The notes: generated by a model not told the origin, from the letters alone. A DNA stretch of 64,000 bases from Pythium myriotylum (GCA_023091665.1 JALJCQ010000023.1:558001-622000); one strand, 5' to 3'; positions 43,389 to 52,745 are shown, counted from the first letter of the stretch. Made by a program: numbers and translations.

Positions 43389-43414
43389 CCCCCCCCCCCC
43401 CCCCCCCCCCCCCC
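43389..43414. repeat. Poly-C homopolymer (26 C)
   Basis: An uninterrupted run of 26 C on the plus strand. The length is uncertain by nature of homopolymer sequencing. Confidence 0.9.
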
Positions 43415-44133
43415 GCTAGGAAGGATTACTGGAGATATCGAGCTGGGATGCAATACTCGTTGATTTCTCCCGCATACCCGTCGAGCTATTGAGCACGAAC
43501 GATACCCACAGCGGGTCTGAGCGCGCCGAAACCTCCAAGCAATTGAGTCTCAACTTCTTCGGAACAATCTAAGCTGTTGAGATATGTCCAGATAAATCTG
43601 GATCATACTGACCCATTTCTAAGCTTTACTCTCGCCCTCTGAGGACGAGGACCACCTGACACTATCCGAGGTCGGAGTGGCGGCTGCTAGGACGCAGCCG
43701 AGAATAGAACTGGAGGCCGCAAGGTTTCACCTTACCATGTCCCCTGGACTACCGTGCGCTGCACGTGCACGGTGGGAGGATGGAGAAGGGAAGAAAAAGA
43801 CAGAGAGTTGAATTAGCTCAAGTAAACGTTGGTGTGCATTGGGAGTTCCAGCTCCCACAACGGTGTTCCAACCTGACTATTCAACGGAGGCATACTACAG
43901 CTGTCAACTAGCGGTACTTTAACCTGGGAGGATTATACGACTGAAGTCCTAAAATTCTTCTCAACTCCGTCAACTGGCATGAATTAAACCACCATATCGC
44001 TTTGTTTTTTTTGTGAAGGGAGGTCCCTGAATCCTGCCTGCTGCACGTACCCAGGAATGCAAACCATGATGCATTTAGCACGCTTCGATTACAATCCAAG
44101 AGCACTAAGCAGCCGACAGCACGTAGACGAAGA

Positions 44134-44544
44134 CTACACATCGTTAGTGATTCCTTCGGCCATTTCATTCGAGTCCTTGGTGTCGTCGATGCCATAATCG
44201 TTGCGCTCGAAGGAAGCCTCGTTTGCAGCTTCAGAATCGTCTCCGTCACTGTTTCCACTTCCATCTAGAGGCACATCAAAGTTGATCTTATTCAGAAGGC
44301 TCTTGCGTCGGATCGCTTCCTCATCGTCGTTGTCATCCACGTCATTGTCGCTCTCCACAACGTCAAACGCGATCTTGTTGATGAGGCGTTTGTTTGAGTC
44401 GGATCCGTTGCGGTTTTCGTCTACCGGATCTGTGAAAGTCTCGGAGAGATCATCATCCTTGTTCTGCGCGGTAGCAACTGAGTTGGTTGATGCGACGAGC
44501 GCCGCGACCATGAGTAGGACGATGGAACGCCTACAGGTGAACAT
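44134..44544 (-). CDS. Small acidic secreted protein with repeated NKIxFDV motif
   Basis: 136 residues from an ATG. Residues 1-26 form a signal peptide (basic MFTCRR, hydrophobic SIVLLMVAALVAST, then ATA before Gln27). The mature ~110 residues are rich in Asp, Glu, Asn and Ser. There is a degenerate tandem repeat: LINKIAFDV at 54-62 and LLNKINFDV at 83-91, each preceded by basic residues (NKR, RRKS) and followed by an acidic stretch. There is no RxLR, LxLFLAK or cysteine pattern, and no Cys in the mature part. The features suit an apoplastic or effector-like protein, but the role is unknown. It sits between LPMO genes in the gene-poor island. No family recognised. Confidence 0.68.
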   Translation of the reverse strand: MFTCRRSIVLLMVAALVASTNSVATAQNKDDDLSETFTDPVDENRNGSDSNKRLINKIAFDVVESDNDVDDNDDEEAIRRKSLLNKINFDVPLDGSGNSDGDDSEAANEASFERNDYGIDDTKDSNEMAEGITNDV

Positions 44545-45128
44545 AGTCGTATGTTGGCGAGGCGTTCGAACGGGAAGGGCGAAGGTTCTCCAACGGACAA
44601 TCGTAGAATGACGGCGAGAAGCCCCACGACTGCACGCGGAGTTGAGCTCCTCGAGTCAGAGAGAAAACGCAGCTCGTCTTTTCACTACCAAGCCACACCC
44701 ACCAGTTGTCAGGACGCTGGTGGGAATGGAGTCTGGAAACCACTTCCTCGCAACAATTTGAAAAGAAAGAAGTATTGAGGAAGTGGTTTCCAATACGAGA
44801 ATTACAAGGTCTACGAATGAATTGTGCAGTTCGTCAGATGGTATCGAAGAGAGCTGGCATCACAAGTCACGCAGCAGGGTGTCCAAGCTGCATGGAATCG
44901 GGAAATTTTTCGATGGCGTTAATGTCTTCATGTCCGCAACGAGAAAGTACCCTTCTCGCATCACAAAGGTTGCTCTCGCGCAGTCACAACTTTCAGTTGG
45001 ATCGCATGATCATCCCGAAGAAAAGGAAGGCGCGGCAACCCGCGAAAGAACACATATAGTCGCAGCATTAAAATAAAAGCAAACTGTGACGGGCGAACTG
45101 TGTGGGTGCTGTGATTGAATTCTCATTG

Positions 45129-45146
45129 CAGAATTGCCTGTGATGC
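45129..45146. repeat. 18-base direct repeat, copy 1
   Basis: CAGAATTGCCTGTGATGC, identical to 45484..45501. The two copies bracket the palindrome. Confidence 0.9.
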
Positions 45147-45335
45147 GTCAGCTACGTGACCATATCTGCCCAAGAACCCATGCTTCTTTTCCTGTACCGT
45201 CAGGCGAGAACACTAGCCGATCAGCTCGACGTTTGCGAATGGATACGATGATGAAAAGTTGGAGTCAATTGCGTTTTGTCGTGCGAACTGCTATAGCTAC
45301 ACATGCAGGGGGGGGGGGCGCGAATGGATACATCA

Positions 45336-45430
45336 CCTTTGAGCGCATAACCGTACGGCAAACTCGCGAAGGAACCCTCATAGTATGAGGGTTCCTTCGC
45401 GAGTTTGCCGTACGGTTATGCGCTCAAAGG
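45336..45430. repeat. Perfect 47-base-arm palindrome
   Basis: Arms 45336..45382 and 45384..45430 are exact reverse complements around a single G at 45383. The centre reads CCTCATAGTATGAGG. The outer ends read CCTTTGAGCGCATAACC and its complement. It could form a long hairpin or cruciform. Confidence 0.95.
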
Positions 45431-45483
45431 CTATGAGTCACAGCTATTTGAGAAGGTAAATCGAAACTCATCTTCATCATCAT

Positions 45484-45501
45484 CAGAATTGCCTGTGATG
45501 C
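45484..45501. repeat. 18-base direct repeat, copy 2
   Basis: Same sequence as 45129..45146, 355 bases further on. Confidence 0.9.
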
Positions 45502-46316
45502 ATTCAGCACTACGGAGAGAAATCCCTGCCAAGTGGCTCTTCTAGTGGCAGATTCCATTAGATTGGGCGCTATACTTTTGTCTGTTTTGAAGGGCCGCCG
45601 CTGGAAACCAGGCAATTGAAGCCAGCGAGTGCGAAGGCGTTGGCAACGAGCGTAGACTACAGCACTGCAGGTGTGAATTTTGCTGAAGCAGCACTGTCCA
45701 AATGATTAAAACCTCATAATCGCCAGCGGAAGGGCCAGCAGGGATGATCATCACAGAGTCTTCACACCCCGTGGCGCTAGTGGACCGTCACCATGAGAAG
45801 ACCACTTCACGAGAAGAACACTATTAATTGTCTGATTTCAGACTGGGAACACTCGAAATGAAGAGTGTCCATTGAAGAATGCGAATGAGCCCTGTGTTTC
45901 AAGATGGTCTTCACGAGCTTATTTCAACTTCTTTGCCAACACCAAAAAAGCCAGGTCAGGCAATCTGAACCGATTTCCCTCGTAGAAGTAGGGCGGGAGT
46001 GGACAGTTCAGGCATGGTCTGCACATCACGAATACTGTTCATTTACCCATCAACGAAGACGAGATGAAGCATCGTCTCCATGCATAGAGACATAGAGACG
46101 GATTCCCCACGTGGTTCCAATCACGATTCGACAACCAGCGCTGTCTTCCTTGGACCCTCCTGTTACCCGAGAAACCGAGCCTTCCTTCACAAATTTACAA
46201 TCCCCCACACGCTCGCGTTCGAGCCAGATGGTCCAGCGGAAGCCACTACGGTACTTGATTCAGTGTCATCCATTGTCTTCCTCTGCCGATCCACCCCCGG
46301 AGACAGTTTGGCAGGT

Positions 46317-46330
46317 TGCTCATTCCTCAA
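46317..46330 (+). promoter_or_regulatory. Oomycete initiator element of LPMO copy C
   Basis: TGCTCATTCCTCAA matches the oomycete initiator consensus (GCTCATTYYNCA) and lies 26-39 bases before the ATG at 46356, implying a short 5' UTR. Confidence 0.65.
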
Positions 46331-46355
46331 CTCAAGACGGAGCACGCAAACAACC

Positions 46356-47153
46356 ATGGTCTCAGGATTCACGTCGCTCTCGGCTGTCACGCTCGCGCTG
46401 CTCGCCGCCTCGTCCTCGGTCGACGCCCACGGCACGCTCGCAAAGCCCGGACTCAAGTTCACTGGCTCGGGCTACGGTGGCAACTTCGCCACGACCGTGC
46501 CGATGCGCGGGGCAATCGAACCTCAGCCCGGTGACACGTTCTTCAACTACCCCGACGCCAACAAGAACGCCGCCGCCTTTGGACGCGCGTTCAAGGCGTC
46601 GCAGTGGAAATCGCTCAAGGACTTCTTGATGGCCAAGCAGACGTTCAACGAAGGCCGCGACAACATGCCGCGCACGCTCGAGTGTGGGTTCACGGACCCG
46701 ACGACCGGTCCTGTTCAGCAGCTCCCGGATAAGATCGAGTGGTACGGCGGTGCGATGAACCACCCTGGTCCGTGCGAGGTGTGGTGCGACGACGAGATCG
46801 TGATGCCTTTCAACGAGAACTGTGCGGCCAACTTCCCGGATGGCAAGTTCACGTACGACAAGGCCAAGTGTGTGGGCAAGAAGCGCCTGACGATGTACTG
46901 GATGGCGACGCTTCTCCAGTGGCAGGTGTACATCGACTGTGCCAAGATCGGCGAAGGTGGTTCGGCTCCGTCGAACAACGTGACGCCTTCGTCGGGCTCG
47001 ACACCCGCGGCGGCCCCGAAGCCGGCAAACCCATCACCAGCGCCAGCTGCGACGACGAAAGCGCCGTCGGGATCGAGCGGAACGGTTGCTGGAGAGGCAA
47101 AGACTCCATCTAACTCTGGCTCGAAGTGCAAGCGCAAGCTGCGCCCTGAGTAG
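46356..47153 (+). CDS. AA17-type lytic polysaccharide monooxygenase, copy C
   Basis: Single exon, 265 residues, from the ATG in CAACCATGGTC. A 24-residue signal peptide ends SVDA, leaving His25 of HGTLAKPGLKFTGSGYGG as the copper-binding N-terminus. The second conserved region is GGAMNHPGPCEVWCDDEIV, then RLTMYWMATLLQWQVY. The core diverges clearly from copies A and B (for example AIEPQPGDTFFNYPDANKN). It lacks their acidic tail and has instead a Ser/Pro/Ala-rich linker of about 60 residues ending in a basic KCKRKLRPE. It is expected to act outside the cell on plant cell-wall pectin, as oomycete AA17 enzymes do. It converges on copy B, 614 bases away. The frame is open upstream but an initiator element directly before the ATG supports this start. 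Confidence 0.88.
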   Translation: MVSGFTSLSAVTLALLAASSSVDAHGTLAKPGLKFTGSGYGGNFATTVPMRGAIEPQPGDTFFNYPDANKNAAAFGRAFKASQWKSLKDFLMAKQTFNEGRDNMPRTLECGFTDPTTGPVQQLPDKIEWYGGAMNHPGPCEVWCDDEIVMPFNENCAANFPDGKFTYDKAKCVGKKRLTMYWMATLLQWQVYIDCAKIGEGGSAPSNNVTPSSGSTPAAAPKPANPSPAPAATTKAPSGSSGTVAGEAKTPSNSGSKCKRKLRPE

Positions 47154-47767
47154 GAAGAACCAAAGGCACCCTGCTGTTGAGCTCCGTTCGACACTTGAGG
47201 ATGTTAAATATATGTAATGCTGTGTTTTCAAGTCCACTGTACTCCTGCACATACGGTTGCTTTTGCAATGGATGTGAGATAATCCTAGTTGTCAAGAGTT
47301 TCTCATACTTACCGAACAAAGATTCTATCCACTCCGTTTTTCTCTCTTCAAACGTCCAAGTGCTTGTTGCCGTACATAACATTACAAGAAACCTTGTTTT
47401 CGAGCAGCGAGTAGCATAGGGGAATATCAGTTGCATTTGCAACAGTGATACAATAAGTACCCATCGATAAAAAGCACGTACAGCCTTTTCTTCAATCGTT
47501 GAATTCGTCATCGGTCGAAGAACGGCAGCATGCAGTTTCGATCTCCACTCAGTTCCAACTGAGGAACAGCTCTGAGCAAGTCCCTTTACGCGGAAGTGTA
47601 GAATGTTCTTATGACACATCCAATACGAGAATATCCAAACGTTTTGGTAGCCTTGTCGATAGTACCCAGGTGTATGTCCAAAAACGAGCTGTATTTAGTT
47701 GCATCCAGACACTCCAGCATTATATACAAGCAAAAGATTGCCCGACTACACTGCCCAACAAGGACAC
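47154..47767. other. Convergent 3' region between LPMO copies C and B
   Basis: 614 bases without a gene. From 47708 to the stop of copy B it is identical to the flank of copy A. Confidence 0.65.
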
Positions 47768-48697
47768 TTAGTCCGTCTCGTTACCAGTCTCATACGGCTC
47801 CGGGAGCACTTCAGGCTCGTTCGCCTCTTCGTAGGCCCGACGCTCAGCGGCTTCTTCGTCCGACTCATTGCCAGTCTCATCCGGCTCCGGCAACACCTCC
47901 GGCACGTTCGCCTCCTCGTAAGCCTGACGGTCGGCGTCCGTGGTCTCCGAGTCGCTAAGACCCATCTCTTCGGCAAGGTCGCTCAGCCTCGCCGCCTCCC
48001 CAAGGGCCTCCTCCTCGGCTTCCTCCGAGTGCGCAGACGCGTTGTACATGCCGCCAGCAGCCGGAGTGTCATCAATGTCGTCGAAGTCGATCGAGCGCGA
48101 GCGACCACCGCCGATCTTAACGCAGGTCGTGTAGACCTGCCACTCGAGAAGCGTCGACATCCAGTAGAGAGTAAGGCGGGACTTGCCTTCGCACTTGGCC
48201 TTGTTGTAGGAGATCTTGCCCTGTGGGAAGGTCTGCGCGCAGTTGGGAGTGAATGGCACGACCACCTCGTTGTCACACCAGACCTCACACGGGCCAGGGT
48301 GGTTCATCTGGCCACCGTACCACTCGAGCTGGTTCGGCAGCGGTTGAGCAGTGCCACCGGTGGGGTCGGTGAAGCCACACTGGGGGGTCTTGGGCATCGT
48401 CGTTCGTCCCTTGGACAGGTCTTGGTTCTTGAGGATGAAGTCCTTGAAGGTCTTGTACTGGGAGGCCTTGAAGGCGCGACCGAAAGCAGCGGCGTCCTTG
48501 TTCGCTTCCATGGTTCCCCACTTGTCACCTGGCTGGGGCTTGAGCGAGTTCATTGGCACGAGTGCGTAGAAGTTACCACCGTATCCTGGGCCTGTGAATT
48601 GGGGGGCGGGTTTTGATAGCGTGCCATGGGCATCAACACTTGCAGTCCCAAGCACTGCGATTACGACGATAGAGAGCGTAGCATAGGTTGAGACCAT
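47768..48697 (-). CDS. AA17-type lytic polysaccharide monooxygenase, copy B
   Basis: Single exon, 309 residues, aligned to copy A at a constant offset of 6,358 bases with no gap. The signal peptide is 23 residues ending SVDA, with mature N-terminus His24 (HGTLSKPAPQFTGPGYGG). The core motifs GGQMNHPGPCEVWCDNEVV and RLTLYWMSTLLEWQVY and the acidic repeated tail are shared with copy A. About a dozen residues differ in the core (for example NANND/EANKD, TPECGF/TPQCGF), and the signal peptide is largely different. The last 58 residues and 60 bases of 3' flank are identical. Function as for copy A. A weak initiator-like CATTCATCGATTT lies about 40-55 bases upstream. Confidence 0.88.
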   Translation of the reverse strand: MVSTYATLSIVVIAVLGTASVDAHGTLSKPAPQFTGPGYGGNFYALVPMNSLKPQPGDKWGTMEANKDAAAFGRAFKASQYKTFKDFILKNQDLSKGRTTMPKTPQCGFTDPTGGTAQPLPNQLEWYGGQMNHPGPCEVWCDNEVVVPFTPNCAQTFPQGKISYNKAKCEGKSRLTLYWMSTLLEWQVYTTCVKIGGGRSRSIDFDDIDDTPAAGGMYNASAHSEEAEEEALGEAARLSDLAEEMGLSDSETTDADRQAYEEANVPEVLPEPDETGNESDEEAAERRAYEEANEPEVLPEPYETGNETD

Positions 48698-49547
48698 GTT
48701 CGTGAGTGTCGATTGACTGCGCTTGACTGGGTAAATCGATGAATGGTGACTCTTGACTTGGGGTATCGACCACCAGAAGGTCTACAGATAGACAACCTTG
48801 AGCAGACAGAGAGGAAGGGAGAGCCAGGGGCACTTCGTTCTCAATCGAAGCGTCAGCTTCGGTGGGGAAATCGTTCCTTGCAAACAACTGTTCACTCACA
48901 TAGTCCAATCGCTTCCCTTTCTTGTCGGAGAGTCGAGACATCCTGCGCCTAGACAAATCATAGACTCATCACAAGCCACCGAGCGACCGACAAACACAGA
49001 TCTTCTAACAGGAGTCAGTAAAGGCGGCACGGACACTTCTCTCTCGCAACCGTACTGTGCTTCCGGAACTCCTTCACTCTTGATCCTATTGTAGCCAGCA
49101 GACAGTGAAGGCACCACGAGTTTACCAGGAAGCCGGACATTCTTGCCCTTGGAAGCATAGCACATGATTTGGCAGACAGAAACTAGTCTCGGCAGTAGAC
49201 AGATCCATTAGTCTGGAAATGCCCAGTATCAGAAACTGATTCCAGATGGAGACGCTCAACATTTCGCTGCGTGTCCCGTTTCCCTCACCTTGATGAAGTC
49301 TACTCCCCCCGAGGAATCTAGTTCTCTGAGTGGCTTGGTGGGAGTTTCATTGGTCGAGCGAACGACGAACGCGGTAAGTGACTGTGAGTACCGATGTTGA
49401 CGTCATGGATTGCACTGGGTGTGAAAGGCAGGGAAAGGAACGCATGAAGTACAGTCGTGGCTTGAACGCCTGACGTGCAAGAATCATGCGAAAGCAATGG
49501 TGGGTCTCGCTCTCGTGTGTGATGCACGAGGCAGGAAAGAATACTAT
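48698..49547. other. Intergenic at the right edge of the LPMO island
   Basis: 850 bases: the promoter of LPMO copy B on the left, the 3' flank of the MSS51-C-like gene on the right. No gene or repeat recognised. Confidence 0.55.
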
Positions 49548-50318
49548 TCACGTTTTCAAAGCGTCTGGTCGAACACACATCCAGTAGTCGTTTTCTCGAA
49601 GTACACTGCCGATTGTGTTCTTCGTGCTGCGCAACTCATCCGATCCCGACGGATTCTTCTCTGCGCGCCAGTACCAACGCGTTACGGCCACCTCGTCTTC
49701 GAGCGTATCTTCATCGTCAGTGGCCTCGTTTTTGTTGTACGAGGTGACTAGGAGCGGGGATCGGATCGTGTGCACGATCAGGCGCAGAGTCGGCAACCAC
49801 TGGTCATACCCCCAGACCCCTGCGTTGAAGCACACCGCGAGATCTGGCCGCAAGTACCTCTCCTTCTCGCTGTAGTAATCATCGAAACTGCCCACATAGT
49901 AGCTGAGTGCGATATTGATGGCACGGCGCGTGGCCGAATCGTCCGCCGGCGCGTCGCAATCGACGTGAGTGCTTTGGTGGGAGTCGTAGTGGAGTTTCTG
50001 GGCAATGTTCGGACCCACAAGGACGATCTGCAGCGCCACATAGCGACGGTCGACCACAGCGAGATACTGGAAGAACTTCTCAAAGATGCTCATCGTTTCT
50101 TGCGCCGAGTTGCCCTCGCGGTGGTCGGCACCGACAAGGTGGATGGTCAGTGTGCTCGTCGGTGCAACCTCAACCGCCGACTCCGTCAGGGGAGCCTCAT
50201 CGCGAGGACGTGGCAGAGGGGCCTCGTCCGCACTTTGAAGGATCTGCAGGCGCCTGATGCACTCGATCAGCGTGCGCGCTCGCGTGGAGTGGCTGCTTCC
50301 GTCCATGCCGACTTCCAT
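49548..50318 (-). CDS. MSS51 C-terminal-domain-like protein
   Basis: 256 residues from the first ATG in frame (MEVGMDGSSHSTRAR). The frame is open slightly further upstream from a GTG only. The sequence LTIHLVGADHREG, a middle YVALQIVLVGPNIAQKL, and RPDLAVCFNAGVWGYDQWLPT followed by SPLLVTSYNKNEA are typical of the domain found at the C-terminus of MYND-type MSS51/ZMYND proteins. The zinc finger itself is absent here. The molecular role of the stand-alone domain is unknown. It diverges from the first nucleoredoxin-like gene with a 251-base shared promoter. Confidence 0.72.
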   Translation of the reverse strand: MEVGMDGSSHSTRARTLIECIRRLQILQSADEAPLPRPRDEAPLTESAVEVAPTSTLTIHLVGADHREGNSAQETMSIFEKFFQYLAVVDRRYVALQIVLVGPNIAQKLHYDSHQSTHVDCDAPADDSATRRAINIALSYYVGSFDDYYSEKERYLRPDLAVCFNAGVWGYDQWLPTLRLIVHTIRSPLLVTSYNKNEATDDEDTLEDEVAVTRWYWRAEKNPSGSDELRSTKNTIGSVLRENDYWMCVRPDALKT

Positions 50319-50569
50319 GGCCAGTAGGTAACTCACGACCCAAAACGCAGATGAATATAAACCCCCATGGGGGTTGTCTTCGGACGTTACAAACCGATGG
50401 GAGCAGGTTATCTCGGTTTCGAACTTGAACTTGACCTCTGCACTACTGTAGCCGCTCTTCCTATACGGCCGAATGTTCTCCCATCAAGAAGCCATGCCCA
50501 CGATGAGCGATCGTTCCTCCCCTCTGACACTCCCCAACTTCCCAGCAACCGCCCACTCGACCATCGGAC

Positions 50570-51061
50570 ATGACGCTCCTGCAAAAACTTCTCGGCGTGA
50601 AGCTCACTTCGCGCCGCGGCGACGCGCCGACGGACCAAGTCCTCGAGGGCAAGAACACCGTCGGACTCTACTTCACGGCGAGCACGTGTCGCCCGTGCCA
50701 GGTCTTCACACCAGTGCTGGCTACCGTGTACCGCAACATGACGCTGAACGCGTACAAACACTTGTCGATGAAGAGCGATATGGAGGTCGTGCTCATCTCG
50801 ATGGACAAGGACGAGTTTGCGTTCCGCGATATGCTGCTACAGACGCCGTTCTGGGCGCTACCTTTTGCGCGCCGCGAAGCTGCGAAGGACTTGTGGAAGC
50901 GCTACGAGGTCAAGAAGATCCCGACGCTCATCTTCGTGAACGAGCATGGCGAGGAGATCGAGCGCAACGGACGCCACCTCGTGGAGAACCACTACACAGA
51001 CCTGCAGAAGATCTGGGAAGACTTGCAGCACCAACGCGCTGCTGTCGAAGAGATGCCATGA
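50570..51061 (+). CDS. Nucleoredoxin/tryparedoxin-like protein 1
   Basis: Single exon, 163 residues. Thioredoxin fold of the nucleoredoxin type: VGLYFTASTCRPCQVFTPVL, then DMEVVLISMDKDEFAFRDML, and the cis-Pro segment KKIPTLIFVNEHGEEIERNGR. The active site is TCRPC, so both catalytic Cys remain but the usual preceding Trp (WCxxC) is missing, which should change redox potential. No signal peptide, so cytosolic or nuclear. A paralog follows about 720 bases downstream on the same strand, a tandem duplication with roughly half the residues shared. A (CT)n run begins right after the stop. Confidence 0.85.
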   Translation: MTLLQKLLGVKLTSRRGDAPTDQVLEGKNTVGLYFTASTCRPCQVFTPVLATVYRNMTLNAYKHLSMKSDMEVVLISMDKDEFAFRDMLLQTPFWALPFARREAAKDLWKRYEVKKIPTLIFVNEHGEEIERNGRHLVENHYTDLQKIWEDLQHQRAAVEEMP

Positions 51062-51067
51062 GTAGAC

Positions 51068-51093
51068 CTCTCTCTCTCTCTCTCTCTCTCTCT
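51068..51093. repeat. (CT)n microsatellite
   Basis: 13 CT units in the 3' flank of the first nucleoredoxin-like gene. Confidence 0.95.
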
Positions 51094-51784
51094 ATTCTTG
51101 TGTACTCAATAAAAGTTCAACCTCTGTGCCAAACTCATCAGCGTTTTTGAGGCGACTTCCCGTGACCGCAGTAGCGAGTCTGTTCGATGCATGGATTGTG
51201 TGTGGGCCCTCCAGCGCCTCCGAGGCGCACGGGGGAGGCGGAAACGGCCGCGAGCGCGCGACGCCGCTTGGTGCCGCGCGCGATCTTCGCAGATGGCTAC
51301 ATTCCTGTCGACGAACACCCCGACACGCACCACGTCGCGTCACGGTTTCTTTTCTGTCCTTGGCCATGGCGGCTTCATGCTAGCTGGCGCATATTGATTC
51401 CCCCATTGGGCGGCTGTGCCGTGGAAACCTTCCAATCGCAGCCGTATATTCAGCCACGTTGCTTGCTGCCACTCACGCTCCCCCCTTGAATCAATTATAG
51501 AAGGTCAAATTGCTATGTGAATCAAGATATATCAAAGCGAAAATAAACGGTGTTCAATTTTGGCAATTATCAGAGAGTACAGGTTTCCATCGGGCTAGAC
51601 AGGCTGAACCCGTCGACTGTCGAATATCAAGCTCTAACTCAAGATGGCGACTGGCAATGGGAGAAATTCCGCCGAGCATTCCGCCTCTGCAACACCAGAA
51701 TGAGTGGTGGCGCGGGCATCGACCCAATTCCACGTCCCCGAGTGTTGCCAGACATGTCAGTTAAGAATACTAACAAGCGAGGCG
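51094..51784. other. Intergenic between tandem nucleoredoxin-like genes
   Basis: About 690 bases. An open stretch directly upstream of 51785 lacks family similarity and is taken as 5' flank. Confidence 0.5.
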
Positions 51785-52387
51785 ATGTCTGTGCGTGGGG
51801 TCTTCAACCAGCTCTTCGGTGACGTTTTGGTGTCACGGCGAGGGCAGGTCCCAACCGAAGAAGCTCTTGGAGGCAAGCGCGTCGTTGGCATATACTTCAC
51901 AGCCAGCGTCTGTGAAAAATGTCGCGCCTTCACGCCGGCGCTCGCAACGGTGTACAACAACATGCGCCTCAAGAGGTACCAAGATCTCTGCATGCAGCAC
52001 GAGTTCGAGATCGTCATGGTGTCGATGGATGCGAACCCGCTCGTCTATCGGGATTTCCTCCTTCAAACTCCGTTCCTGGCACTACCTCTCCGGCAGAAGA
52101 CTCACGTTCACGAGCTACTCCAGCGATTCGAAGTCAAACGGATTCCCAGCGTTGTGTTCGTCAACGAAGATGCGGTCGTTATTGAGCGTGATGGGAGAGC
52201 GATTATTGACATGAATTACGCAGATCTTCGAATTGTGTGGGACAAGCTCATCAAGAGAAGGGCATGGGTCAATGCCGTCTCGTCAGCTGGTTCACGCGCT
52301 ACACCAACGGAGGCACTAACCGAACCACAAGCATCAGAGTCAGCGCGCGCATGGGAACAAGGGCGTGCCTCGTGTATGCCCGCATGA
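51785..52387 (+). CDS. Nucleoredoxin/tryparedoxin-like protein 2
   Basis: Single exon, 200 residues, starting at the ATG of MSVRGVFNQLFG, which aligns with the start of the upstream paralog (MTLLQKLLGVKL). It shares VGIYFTASVCEKCRAFTPAL, the DxNPLVYRDFLLQTPF region and KRIPSVVFVNEDAVVIERDGR. The active site is VCEKC, again without the usual Trp, and differs from the paralog's CRPC. The C-terminal 35 residues (SSAGSRATPTEALTEP) are an unshared disordered tail. Likely a cytosolic disulfide reductase with an unknown partner. It arose with its neighbour by tandem duplication and has diverged at the site that sets redox behaviour. Confidence 0.85.
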   Translation: MSVRGVFNQLFGDVLVSRRGQVPTEEALGGKRVVGIYFTASVCEKCRAFTPALATVYNNMRLKRYQDLCMQHEFEIVMVSMDANPLVYRDFLLQTPFLALPLRQKTHVHELLQRFEVKRIPSVVFVNEDAVVIERDGRAIIDMNYADLRIVWDKLIKRRAWVNAVSSAGSRATPTEALTEPQASESARAWEQGRASCMPA

Positions 52388-52745
52388 GTGCTTTGTCTTC
52401 CAGATACTTGAGCTACTTTGGTATGGGGTCAACCACGATGATTTGGCTGTCCGTAAATCGACACCAACTCAATGATGCGGCTCAAGTGGCCCCACTTGCT
52501 TGCCCGGCCAAGAAAGCACGACGTGACGTGACTTCGAACGTTTTAATTGAAGCGGATGGATATCAGTCAAGCTCAACCATGTCACTCTGCACGAAGCCAT
52601 CCTCTCGTAATGAATACAGTTTTGGTGTGGTCCCTCCACATTGATTTCCCAGAGGTTGAACTTCCGTTTGGCCAATCAAAGCATGTTGAAGGATGGACCT
52701 CGGCTCACAATCACCCCTCATTCCTCACTTCTCTCTGAGCCGACC
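52388..52745. other. Intergenic before the CoA-transferase gene
   Basis: 358 bases. Holds the initiator-like element at 52717 and nothing else recognised. Confidence 0.55.
52717..52730 (+). promoter_or_regulatory. Oomycete initiator-like element of the CoA-transferase gene
   Basis: CTCATTCCTCACTT, 16-29 bases before the ATG at 52746, matches the oomycete initiator core TCATTCCNCA and resembles that of LPMO copy C. Confidence 0.6.

Larger units (their letters stand above)
42340..44133. other. Gene-poor spacer between LPMO copy A and the small secreted protein
   Basis: 1.8 kb. It holds the LPMO promoter, then no supportable gene. It contains a 26-base poly-C run, short direct repeats of GTCTTCCACC (near 42758 and 42782) and a small hairpin ACCGTGC/GCACGGT near 43752. 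No transposase or polyprotein frame is intact. Confidence 0.6.
44545..46355. other. Gene-poor spacer with palindrome and direct repeats
   Basis: 1.8 kb between divergent secreted-protein genes. It holds an 11-G run (45308..45318), a perfect palindrome (45336..45430), an 18-base direct repeat (45129 and 45484) and the promoter of LPMO copy C. No intact gene was seen. Confidence 0.6.

Noticed and set aside
43640..43800. LTR-retrotransposon remnant
   Set aside because: Repetitive-looking, but no LTR pair, primer site or polyprotein frame could be identified.
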